Shown one piece after another: positions 52,312 to 60,673 of a stretch of 64,000 nt of DNA. Numbering within the stretch: the first letter of the stretch is position 1; every line of letters starts with the position of its first letter. The notes beneath the pieces were generated by a model. It had not been told where the DNA came from. It worked only from the letters and a program-made list of their open reading frames with translations, and ran no database searches. This stretch comes from DASWJQ01 sp964517315 (GTDB taxonomy: Bacteria > Chloroflexota > Anaerolineae > Anaerolineales > E44-bin32): the NCBI GenBank assembly GCA_964517315.1, contig CAZFCJ010000001.1, forward strand, positions 65,003 to 129,002, given 5' to 3'. The translations under genes were made by a program, and so were the position numbers.

Positions 52312-53013
52312 ATGAAGCTTTCACCCACCATCAGGGTAGGGGGGCTGCTCATCTTTGCGACACTGGGCTTTGTCGGTGTGTACTTCTTCCAGCAGACTCG
52401 AGTCGCGAGCGCACGGCAGACCGCCACGGAACTGGAAGCTGAGGTGAGCCAGCTTCGCGAGGAAGTGACCCGTCTTTCGTACAACACGGCCACTGGCGGA
52501 GGCGTAAATGTGAAAATGATGCCCGATCCGGAGACCGGTGAGCGGACGGTCCCGCTCCTTGAGGTGTTCAGCTTCGATCGCAATCACGCGTTGTGCCGGG
52601 TCGACACGAACCCGCAAGCGTTCGTCATGCAGACCCACGAGATGGGTGAAGTGGTCGTTGGGGAGCATCAATTTTTCATGTCGATGGTTGTGACCTCGGT
52701 CGACCAGTTCGAGGTCGCGCGTGAACCGGGCGGCACTCGCCGGGTCACCATGCGCGGGGGATTAGACTGCGCGACCGAAGTCGGCCAGGCCGGGGTAACG
52801 ATTGGCTCCCGGACCGCCGCCGAGCATGCCACCTACAAGATCGAAGCGGTGGACGGCGGGCCCGGCGGCGGAGAGGCGGGGGACACTTTCGCCTTTACGG
52901 TGTTTTTCGACCCGGATGAAGCGCCGGTGAACCATGCCATCTTCGGGCCGGAATTCACCTTCACCGGCGAGATGGTGGAGGGGGAGATCACGATCGTTGA
53001 CCCTGCCCGATAG
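52312..53013 (+). CDS. Membrane-anchored protein of unknown function
   Basis: A 233-residue protein. One N-terminal transmembrane segment (residues 8-26, VGGLLIFATLGFVGVYFF) is followed by a short coiled coil (ATELEAEVSQLREEVTRL) and a beta-rich domain. That domain has two Cys (HALCRVDT and GLDCATEV) that could form a bond. The C-terminus is acidic and beta-rich (FTGEMVEGEITIVD). I recognise no family. Its position at the end of the sulfur operon suggests a periplasm- or surface-side role with the beta-propeller lipoprotein. Confidence 0.7.
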   Translation: MKLSPTIRVGGLLIFATLGFVGVYFFQQTRVASARQTATELEAEVSQLREEVTRLSYNTATGGGVNVKMMPDPETGERTVPLLEVFSFDRNHALCRVDTNPQAFVMQTHEMGEVVVGEHQFFMSMVVTSVDQFEVAREPGGTRRVTMRGGLDCATEVGQAGVTIGSRTAAEHATYKIEAVDGGPGGGEAGDTFAFTVFFDPDEAPVNHAIFGPEFTFTGEMVEGEITIVDPAR

Positions 53014-53189
53014 GCTTGTTCCGCTTTCCGTCTCATTTCTGCCCGGAATTTCTCGGAATCCTGATGTTGGAGCCTTGAGGCGGAAATTCTGAAGCAGGGG
53101 ATCAGGCTGTCGTTGAACACCGTGATTGATCCGGCCAAAAAGCTTGACTTGCACATCTTTCGCAAGACGCGGAAAGCCCATGATCGTGA

Positions 53190-53321
53190 AGGGCTCACCA
53201 GCTCCCCACGAGAGTCGGGGCTCAGGATATCCTCGATATTCATCGCCCCGATAACTTCTTCCCGTTGGTATCCCAGACATTCGATCGCTGACTCACCTTG
53301 GGTTGGGAAACCCGTGCTCAC
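53190..53321 (-). pseudogene. Decayed PAS-domain fragment
   Basis: One minus-strand frame reads ESAIECLGYQREEVIGAMN then IEDILSPDSRGEL, a clear PAS-domain motif (usual form: LGYxxEEVIG...DILxPDxR). The sequence around it is broken by stops and frame changes, and there is no intact sensor gene. The rest of 53014-53684 holds no gene. It may be the remnant of a sensor kinase that once partnered a nearby response regulator. Confidence 0.5.
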
Positions 53322-53684
53322 TCAATTTCTCGACGAATCCGCTGGCTGCGGAGCCTCGAGGGATCGATCGTGCTCTGGTCGTGGTGAAGTGCAACTCAGG
53401 TGTGCGGTTTAAGGGGGTGAGCTTGTGAGCTAAGAGGTCAGAGGTTCAGTTGTGGTTCGTTGTAGGATACGGAAGGAAGCGTGTTCCCTGAGGAACTTTG
53501 AGAAATTCAGATAAGCGAAAGTGGGTCGACCCCTACCCGCGTGAGAATACTCCTTTCCCGAACTGAGCTCTCGACCCCGCTTTGAATTGAGGTTGACGAG
53601 CAAGGGCTAGAGGATCCGGCGAAGTGTAGGTTTAACCTTGGATGGTTAACGCCCAATGGTCCCAACTGCACCGCTCCGAACGAG

Positions 53685-54077
53685 TCATGCCAGCACCCGA
53701 ACAGGTTCAAAAGACTCGTGAAGTTCCCTTGCTATACGGTCAAGCAGCTCATCGGGATTGAAGGGCTTGAAAAGACAGGCCTTGGCACCGGCGGCAAGGA
53801 CTTGCCTCTCGACATCGATCTTCGCGCTGGCAGTGATGACGATCACTGGCACGGATTCCAAATCTGGAGTGGAGCGCATTTTTCGCAGCACATCAAAGCC
53901 GTCTACATCTGGCATCATGAGGTCCAAAAGCACCAGATCGGGACAATCTTCAGAAAGCGCCCGCAACGCTTCTCTTCCTGAGGTAACCCCTTTGGCCCGG
54001 TATCCTTCCGCTTCGACCATCATGCCCAGAACTTCGACGATCTCGGCGCTGTCGTCCACGATCAGTATGTCCGTCAT
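53685..54077 (-). CDS. Single-domain CheY-like response regulator
   Basis: A receiver-only protein of about 130 residues. ILIVDDSAEIVEVLGMMVEA, LVLLDLMMPDVDGFDVLRK (phosphoacceptor), VIVITASAK and CLFKPFNPDEL (Lys) are all canonical. There is no output domain. It starts best at ATG 54077 (MTDILIVDDS); an upstream ATG at 54101 adds eight residues. No kinase is adjacent. Confidence 0.9.
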   Translation of the reverse strand: MTDILIVDDSAEIVEVLGMMVEAEGYRAKGVTSGREALRALSEDCPDLVLLDLMMPDVDGFDVLRKMRSTPDLESVPVIVITASAKIDVERQVLAAGAKACLFKPFNPDELLDRIARELHESFEPVRVLA

Positions 54078-54277
54078 GACGAATTCCACCCGGGTATCCA
54101 AGGACTGAAGAGAGTGGTTGTTATTGAAGCTGATCGCATTCTAAGCTTGCTCGCTTGGACTGAACCTTACAAATGGCTTACGGGCAGGGATCGGTGAGGG
54201 TGCGCCGCGAGGTCGTGCAGAAATTCCTATGTAGATGGGTGTCACTTGCCGCGGTTGGAGAACCACCGGCCTCAGTG

Positions 54278-55240
54278 TCAAGCTCTCTTTCCGGCAATCC
54301 ATTCCAGGGTTTCCTGCATCCCTTCCCGGAGCGGCCGGGCCTGCCAGCCCAACTCTCGCCGGGCCTTCCCGGAGCTGGCCGTGAAGGTCCGACCGAGCGC
54401 CCGGATGAGTCCCTCCCCCATCAAACGCGGCAAGGGCAAAGCACCGATGATGCGCGCCCACGGCCGAACGATCCCGGCCGGGAGGTAGAGGATCGGACCT
54501 CGCTTGCCGGTCAGATCCGACCAAAGGGCATGCAAGTCCGCTAACGACGACGCCGGTCCGGCCAGGATATAGCTCTCAGCAATCCTTCCCCGCTCGGCTG
54601 CCAGCACAATCCCTTCAGCGACGTCCTCGACATGGGTATAGGTGCTGGTCGTTCGCGGGCCTGCGAGGAGGGGGAATCCCCGGTAGAACAAACGCATCAT
54701 ATCCGCGATCAAACCGGGGTCCCCGGGGCCGTAGACCGGGCCCGGCAGGAGGATCATCACCGGGGCACCTTGTTCGATCAGGGGGACGGCCACTCGATAA
54801 TGCGCCAGCCACTTGCTGCGGTCATACGCCGAGTAGAAAGGATCGAGCCTTTGAAAGCTCTCATCGACCACCTCGCCTCTTGTGTCACCGAACACGGCGA
54901 GGCTGCTGAGGTGGATGATCCGGGCCACACCCAAGCGATGAGCCAGTGTTAACACATTTTGTGTCCCCCTGACGTTTACGGCCATCAGCAGATCTGAATG
55001 GCCAATTTCAGTGTGGACGCGAGCGGCGAGGTGAATCACGAGATCGGCGCCTTGCATGCCTTCTCGCAGAGAGGTGGGATCTCTGATATCCCCCCTGACG
55101 ACCTCGGCGCCCGCCGCGGCCAATTGGGCCGCGCTGTCCGCTGATCGGGCCAGGCCGACCACATGGAACCCGCGCCGTAGCAGTCTGGCCACGAGATGCT
55201 GGCCAATGAATCCGCTACCGCCGGTGACAAACGCTCTCAT
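54278..55240 (-). CDS. NAD(P)-dependent epimerase/dehydratase (extended SDR)
   Basis: A 320-residue extended SDR. FVTGGSGFIGQHLVARLLRR binds the dinucleotide, VIHLAARVHTEIG and LSSLAVFGDTRGE follow, and YSAYDRSKWLAHY has the catalytic Tyr-Lys. GPVYGPGDPG is in the substrate half. Relatives act on sugars, 3-beta-hydroxysteroids or dihydroflavonol-like compounds. It is preceded by, and overlaps by four bases, an SRPBCC gene, so the two form one unit. Confidence 0.88.
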   Translation of the reverse strand: MRAFVTGGSGFIGQHLVARLLRRGFHVVGLARSADSAAQLAAAGAEVVRGDIRDPTSLREGMQGADLVIHLAARVHTEIGHSDLLMAVNVRGTQNVLTLAHRLGVARIIHLSSLAVFGDTRGEVVDESFQRLDPFYSAYDRSKWLAHYRVAVPLIEQGAPVMILLPGPVYGPGDPGLIADMMRLFYRGFPLLAGPRTTSTYTHVEDVAEGIVLAAERGRIAESYILAGPASSLADLHALWSDLTGKRGPILYLPAGIVRPWARIIGALPLPRLMGEGLIRALGRTFTASSGKARRELGWQARPLREGMQETLEWIAGKRA

Positions 55241-55704
55241 GCTGCCTCATCCAGAATCCGGCCCAAGGATTCGCCCTCCTCAGCCATGTGTCGCTGCAGC
55301 GCGCTGAGGGGAATCGCTCGCCTGATGACCTGGTCCAGAACCTGGCCTACGAGCGGCCAGTCAAATCCGATCCATGCCTTGGCGATCAATCTGGATCCGC
55401 CATCCGCCGGTTCAATCTCGAAGGAGCCACCGGTCCTGATCAGGGAGGCGGGAAACAGACCCACATGGCGCAGGTACCTCATCGGTACTGCCTCCACCAC
55501 CCGGGTTCGCATCCGGAGCCGGAAACCGTCAATGCGGGTGTCAAAGAAGCAGATGCTTCCTTCCTGCACGGGGGTACCTCGAATCGAACGGAAATCGAGG
55601 TGGGCCGGATGCCAACGGAGATAATTCTCCTCAAGATTTTCAAACCATCGCCAAATCTGTTCAGGTGAGGCTGGAATATGGCATCGATCCACCAATCGGA
55701 TCAT
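55237..55704 (-). CDS. SRPBCC-fold protein (polyketide cyclase / coenzyme Q-binding type)
   Basis: A 155-residue START/SRPBCC-fold protein. It begins MIRLVDRCHIPASPEQIWRW, a pattern seen in small ligand-binding proteins of the PF03364/PF10604 type (ASPEQIWRWFENLEE). It may bind a hydrophobic ligand. Its stop overlaps the SDR gene by four bases. The pair suggests binding plus redox conversion of a lipid or aromatic ligand (inference). Confidence 0.8.
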   Translation of the reverse strand: MIRLVDRCHIPASPEQIWRWFENLEENYLRWHPAHLDFRSIRGTPVQEGSICFFDTRIDGFRLRMRTRVVEAVPMRYLRHVGLFPASLIRTGGSFEIEPADGGSRLIAKAWIGFDWPLVGQVLDQVIRRAIPLSALQRHMAEEGESLGRILDEAA

Positions 55705-55785
55705 CTCGTCATTCCCACCATGCAGTCATGATCCTCCACCCATTCTCGGCCACCGGGGCTCGGGTTGATTTTCCGCAATAGCTGA

Positions 55786-57183
55786 CTAGGAATGCTGCCT
55801 GCTTTGGTGGACCGGGTGAGTTCGCTGAGTCGGGCTAAGCGCCTCCTCATGAAAGTGGGCTTCGTAGTAATCCAGGTCAAGATGATGAGCCTGATAGGCG
55901 AGAATGGTCCGAAACGGACCCCCGTTAGCAGGGAACCGGCCGTAGCGATTGTAGATGTATTCACAGTAGTCGATCGTCGCTGCGATGGCTTCGTCCGAGT
56001 GGCGGGGGATCTGTCTTTTCACCGCCGCGCCATCCCGCCAGACGGTGTCCTCCCCAGAGTAACGAAGGGTCCCCGCCTCAGCGTCAAACTTGCGCTCGAC
56101 GAAGGCGAGAACCGCCTGTTCCATGCTGTCGTAATAAGGCGGGCAGTAGGGTTTGAGCAACGGCCGACCTCCTCGCTCCAATCCCACGGCGGTCTTGTCG
56201 GGGATGTCCTCATTGAGCAGCTTTAGGAGGATTCTCATCGGCTGGCCCACGCCATGCGTGCGTGAGACGGGGGGCTCCTCCATACGGAAGCCCAAGGTCT
56301 CAAACCAGATAGAGGGATGAGCTGCAAAATAGGGGAATCCGCCAAGTCCCACGGCCTGGGTCATCAGTCCAAGGTTCTGTAGGATTCCTCCCTGTTCCAA
56401 CGCGGCAAACTCTCGAAGCCAGGTTTCAGCGAAGCTGACGGAACCTGTCAGATCCATTGCTGGATCGTCGTTAAGATGACCGCCGAGCGAGCGGGCAAAG
56501 CGGCCGATGCCGGGCGGCCGGAAATGATTGCGATCATCCACGAAATAGTAGCCGTAGTCATGGTCGAAGACCGTCAGTAGCACATTAATGTAAAGCGCAG
56601 AGAGCTCGTTCACCGGTAAAAAGCAGGTGGTGCCCGGCTGATTGGTCGACCATTTGTTGACCGGCAACGTGACGGGCACCTTCCCCGACAGGGTCGGACG
56701 CTCCTCGGAGACACGCACCCTGCTTTGATCGTAAAGCTCGACGAGACGCCCCGCGCGCGCCAATTGGATGAGCTGCGGTATGTCGGCCGGGGGAAAATCC
56801 TGAGGACGCTTGATCATCCAGACGCCGTCATCGTTTATGACAAAGAGGGTTACGGTGTGGAGCGCATCTCCGCTCGCGACCGTGCGTCCGACGAACTGAG
56901 CCATGATATTGCCTCCCCCCGAACCGCCGCTCGGATCCCGTTGATACGGCAGTTCCGCCAGCGTATGGCCGGTGATGCCGCACGCTGCGAAGGCCAGTGT
57001 CGCTTCTTCGTCCAGGCTGAGGGGCTCCGGTTGTTGCAGGCTTCTGTATGTAAGAGGCCCGCTCTCGAGATGCATCCCTTTAGCAAAACGTCGGGAGCGT
57101 CGATGGAGCAGGGCCTCCAACAGCGAATAGTTGGACGCACCCGAAGGAATTTGATCGCCGGCATGATCGGATTGCTCCATCAA
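55786..57183 (-). CDS. Nitroreductase-like protein, conserved unknown
   Basis: A 465-residue protein. The N-terminal part (LLEALLHRRSRRFAKGMHL) recalls nitroreductase-fold enzymes where a HxRRSxRxF motif binds FMN, and LMTQAVGLGGFPYFAAHPS resembles the second half of such enzymes. About 200 extra residues have no clear match, so it is far larger than the usual 180-220. It contains DAIAATIDYCEY-like and NRYGRFPANGGPF near the end. Function unknown; FMN-dependent reduction is one idea. It is on the minus strand, 81 bp upstream of the SRPBCC gene, and may share its transcript. Confidence 0.6.
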   Translation of the reverse strand: MMEQSDHAGDQIPSGASNYSLLEALLHRRSRRFAKGMHLESGPLTYRSLQQPEPLSLDEEATLAFAACGITGHTLAELPYQRDPSGGSGGGNIMAQFVGRTVASGDALHTVTLFVINDDGVWMIKRPQDFPPADIPQLIQLARAGRLVELYDQSRVRVSEERPTLSGKVPVTLPVNKWSTNQPGTTCFLPVNELSALYINVLLTVFDHDYGYYFVDDRNHFRPPGIGRFARSLGGHLNDDPAMDLTGSVSFAETWLREFAALEQGGILQNLGLMTQAVGLGGFPYFAAHPSIWFETLGFRMEEPPVSRTHGVGQPMRILLKLLNEDIPDKTAVGLERGGRPLLKPYCPPYYDSMEQAVLAFVERKFDAEAGTLRYSGEDTVWRDGAAVKRQIPRHSDEAIAATIDYCEYIYNRYGRFPANGGPFRTILAYQAHHLDLDYYEAHFHEEALSPTQRTHPVHQSRQHS

Positions 57184-57625
57184 TGATGTCCTCCAAACTA
57201 GAGGCGGGTTCCTAAGAGCTTTTCGTAACGGGCCTATGCTCGATTATGCCATCCTCACATAAGGATCAACCCCAATGGTGAGTCGACCCCTCCGATGGGT
57301 CTTCATTCGTTGGGCATGCTCGATGAGTGCTTCCCCGAGCTTTGCACAGGCCTTATGAAATCAAATGGGAGCTCTGTGGGTGGGGTAGGGAGCCATGCCT
57401 TCATCCACGCCGCTGGAATCTGGCGCAGGGACGAAGCGCGGACCATTTGCCTGGGGCGCAGGAATCGCTGCCCTCCCGAGGGGCGAACTGAGCTCCTTAT
57501 TTCCGGAAAACTCCTCATCCACCCAGCTCGAGACTTCAGGCGCGGAGGCCGATCTGTGCAAATGTCCTTCAGCCGCCTGGCCTACAATATGGACATCATC
57601 CTGTCTGGGAGGATGGAGGCAATCC
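57184..57625. other. Divergent intergenic stretch
   Basis: The stretch separates the minus-strand nitroreductase-like gene from the plus-strand FHA-ABC transporter. It should contain both promoters, but none stands out. A GGGAGGATGGAGG at 57607-57619 serves the transporter start. I see no gene; a long upstream extension of the transporter is not protein-like. Confidence 0.5.
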
Positions 57626-60526
57626 GTGCGCGACGGGAAACAACGTCATCAGGGCGATGACAATCCGCCTGAAACCGTCCGGCTTGAAGCTGCCTCGCTT
57701 ACTGTGTTCTGGCCCGACGGTCGTGAAACGGACTATCCGCTCACGGCGGACAAGATCCGTGTCGGGAGGGATAAGCACTCAAACGACTTGGTGATTCCTG
57801 AGGCGTATGCGTCTATCTCGCGCAATCACCTCGAGCTCCACCGACGAGAGAATAAGTGGTGGGTCACAGATCTCCAGACCACCAATGGCGTGTTCGTGCG
57901 GGGGAACCGTATCCAGGCCCCCACCGAGCTCAAGGTGGGGGACGAGATCAGGATTGGAGCCCCCGAATTCGGTCACGCTGTCCGAATGGTATTCAATCCG
58001 GGCAGCATCGTTGCCGAGGAGGAGGGGCCGACTCGGGGCGCGGCAACGGCACAAACAAGGGTTGCCAGCGAGGTCATGGGGGGACCTTATCTTGATCTTC
58101 ATCTTACCGGTGGAGTCTCAAAGCGGCGGCCAATTGAGACCTTGCCATGCCTTGTGGGCCGGAGCCCCGAAGCCCAGGTTCAGCTGGACGACAAGCTTCG
58201 CTATGTCTCGGCCAAACATCTGGAGATCCGTCGCGAAGGGGATGGTTTCACGGTCTGCGATCTTGACAGCACAAACGGCACCTGGCTCAACGGGCGAAAA
58301 CTCACACCCCACGAGCCCGTTGAGCTGCAGGAAAATGCCAGATTGCGGATTGGGGACAATAGGCTGGGCGTTTCGGTTGGTCTCACGTTCCACAGCGGTC
58401 GGGCCGGCGGTGAGCTTGCGGAGGGGTACACGCCGACGGCGGTGCGCTCGCTGGCTGATCTTCCAGAACTGACCGTCCTCTTGGGGCGCGACGAGAACGC
58501 GGACATTCAACTGGACTCGCCGACCGTTTCGCGTCGCCATGCCAGCCTGGAGCGCCGCGGGCAAGAGTACTGGATTCGCGATCTTGACAGTCTGAACGGG
58601 ACGCTGGTGAACGGAAAGTCGATCACCGAAACCCTTCTCTCGGATGGGGACGTGGTTGAGATCCAGGATCATGTGCTCGTGTTTCGGGAGGGTGAGCTTC
58701 GACAATACGATTCCTGGGGCGTGCGCATCGAAGGACGTGATTTGACCCAACGCGTGAAGACTCAGGACGGGCAGCGCACTATTCTGGATCAGGTCGGAAT
58801 CACCGTCCAGCCGAGGGAGTTTGTCGCTCTGGTCGGACCGAGCGGAGCCGGCAAGAGCACTTTAATGAACGCGTTGATGGGAGTCTGGCCGGCTGATGGA
58901 GAGGTGAGAGTCAACGGGCGAGATTTATACGCGGAGTATGAACGGTTCCGCAGCCAGATTGGTTATGTACCGCAGGATGACATACTGCACACAAGTCTGA
59001 CCGTCGAACGCGCCCTGGACTACGCGGCTCGCCTTCGATTGCCGGCGGACTTCACAGCTCGGGAGCGCGAGGAACGTATCAAGAGGGTGCTGGAGACCGT
59101 CGCAATGAACGAAACGGATCTTCGGCAGACGAGGATTGAGGACCTCTCGGGCGGGCAAAGGAAGCGAGTCAGCATCGCGGCTGAGCTTCTCGCCGACCCC
59201 AAACTTTTCTTTCTCGACGAGGCCACTTCGGGACTGGATCCGAGACTGGAAAAGAAGATGATGCACACCCTGCGGCGGATGGCTGACGAAGGGCGCACGG
59301 TCATCCTGATCACGCACGCCACCGCAAATATCGTTCAGGTCGATCATGTGGCCTTTCTGGGAGACGGAAAACTCACGTATTTCGGACCTCCCCATGAGGC
59401 GTTGGACTTCTTTGAGGTGGATGAGTTTTCCGACATATATGAACGGATACAGGGCGCCGGAGAGGCCTGGCGGCAGCGGTTCGTCGAGAGCGAGACCGGG
59501 TATTACGATCGTTACGTAAGCAGGGGACAGCTGGAGATCATACCAGCTCCTTCCCTGCAGGACGGTGTCGAGGGTCAGGCGCAGGGACTGGGGGGACTTA
59601 CCCGCCAACTGGCGGTGCTGACCCAGCGCACCTTCTCCGTGTTGACTTCGGATCGTCTTCAGCTTCTGCTCCTTCTTCTGATGTTCCCATTGGCGGCGCT
59701 GTTTCTGATTGTGGTCTCCTCACCCGAAATATTGACCGGCGACCCAGCCGTTATCAGCGACCCAGCCGAGGCGGCGCGCGACTTGGCGGAAAATTACACA
59801 CCATACGACTCGCTAAGCACATTCATCTTCACGCTTGCGCTCGACGGCGTGTTGATTGGTATGTTTCTTCCGTCCAACGAATTGATCGGGGAGCGCGTCA
59901 TCTATCTGCGGGAGCGCATGGTCAACCTCGCCATCGCTCCGTACGTTCTGAGCAAAGTCATCGCATTTACGACCTTTATTGCGATACAGGCCGCACTTTC
60001 GGTCGTGGTTCTGAGGGTGGGACTTCGTTTCCCCGCCAGCGGCGCGTTTATGCCCTTCGATCTTGAGCTCTTCGGCTCCCTCTTTTTCACCATGCTGGCG
60101 GGTGTAGGAATTGGCCTGGTGATTTCCGCTGTCAGCCGCAGCCCGGACATGGCCACCTATATCCTCGTTGTGCTGACCTTTTTCCAATTCTTCTTTTCCG
60201 GAACTGCCTTTGACCTGCGGAATCACCCGGCGGAAACCTTGACCCACTTGACGGCAACTCGCTGGTCGATGTTGGGGATTGGAATCAGCGTGGACGTTCC
60301 GCGGCAGGCCAGGAGCACGATTCTGTGCCAGAAGCAGCCCGACAACCCAGCGACGGAAAGGAGAGAAGAGGCGGAAATCTGTCGGCATTACCCGGAGGCG
60401 GAGGAGGATCTCATCCTGCACTATCACAAGCCGGATTTGCCCAAGGCTTGGACGGTGTTGATGGCGATGGCCCTGGCTGGAATAGGTGTCACGGGGGTCG
60501 TCGTTCGTAGGATGGACCCCTTGTGA
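57626..60526 (+). CDS. FHA-domain ABCG-type ABC transporter
   Basis: A 966-residue fusion. Three FHA domains come first: IRVGRDKHSNDLVIPEAYAS with SRNHLEL and TNGVFVRG; CLVGRSPEAQVQLDD with AKHLEI and STNGTWLNGR; LLGRDENADIQLD with SRRHASLE and LNGTLVNG. They bind phosphothreonine peptides. The ABC ATPase follows (VALVGPSGAGKSTLMNALMG, DLSGGQRKRVS, LFFLDEATSGLDP). The end is an ABC2-type membrane domain with about six segments and a soluble insert rich in Cys/Glu near the last one. GTG 57626 follows GGGAGGATGGAGG. It likely exports a lipid or small molecule under Ser/Thr-kinase control (inference). Confidence 0.9.
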   Translation: MRDGKQRHQGDDNPPETVRLEAASLTVFWPDGRETDYPLTADKIRVGRDKHSNDLVIPEAYASISRNHLELHRRENKWWVTDLQTTNGVFVRGNRIQAPTELKVGDEIRIGAPEFGHAVRMVFNPGSIVAEEEGPTRGAATAQTRVASEVMGGPYLDLHLTGGVSKRRPIETLPCLVGRSPEAQVQLDDKLRYVSAKHLEIRREGDGFTVCDLDSTNGTWLNGRKLTPHEPVELQENARLRIGDNRLGVSVGLTFHSGRAGGELAEGYTPTAVRSLADLPELTVLLGRDENADIQLDSPTVSRRHASLERRGQEYWIRDLDSLNGTLVNGKSITETLLSDGDVVEIQDHVLVFREGELRQYDSWGVRIEGRDLTQRVKTQDGQRTILDQVGITVQPREFVALVGPSGAGKSTLMNALMGVWPADGEVRVNGRDLYAEYERFRSQIGYVPQDDILHTSLTVERALDYAARLRLPADFTAREREERIKRVLETVAMNETDLRQTRIEDLSGGQRKRVSIAAELLADPKLFFLDEATSGLDPRLEKKMMHTLRRMADEGRTVILITHATANIVQVDHVAFLGDGKLTYFGPPHEALDFFEVDEFSDIYERIQGAGEAWRQRFVESETGYYDRYVSRGQLEIIPAPSLQDGVEGQAQGLGGLTRQLAVLTQRTFSVLTSDRLQLLLLLLMFPLAALFLIVVSSPEILTGDPAVISDPAEAARDLAENYTPYDSLSTFIFTLALDGVLIGMFLPSNELIGERVIYLRERMVNLAIAPYVLSKVIAFTTFIAIQAALSVVVLRVGLRFPASGAFMPFDLELFGSLFFTMLAGVGIGLVISAVSRSPDMATYILVVLTFFQFFFSGTAFDLRNHPAETLTHLTATRWSMLGIGISVDVPRQARSTILCQKQPDNPATERREEAEICRHYPEAEEDLILHYHKPDLPKAWTVLMAMALAGIGVTGVVVRRMDPL

Positions 60527-60673
60527 ACCGGTGGTGCTTACTGTTCGCGTCCTCATTCAACAATGCGAAGGCGCAAGAGAGGGAAGGAGTTCCATTGAGG
60601 CATACCGGGCTTATTCACGCGTTGCAGTTCGGCGACGGACCTTTCACAGGTAGGCTTTGAGGGGCATGGCAAG

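Noticed and set aside
57395..57625. 77-residue N-terminal extension of the FHA-ABC protein
   Set aside because: It reads as non-coding sequence, while a strong ribosome site precedes GTG 57626.
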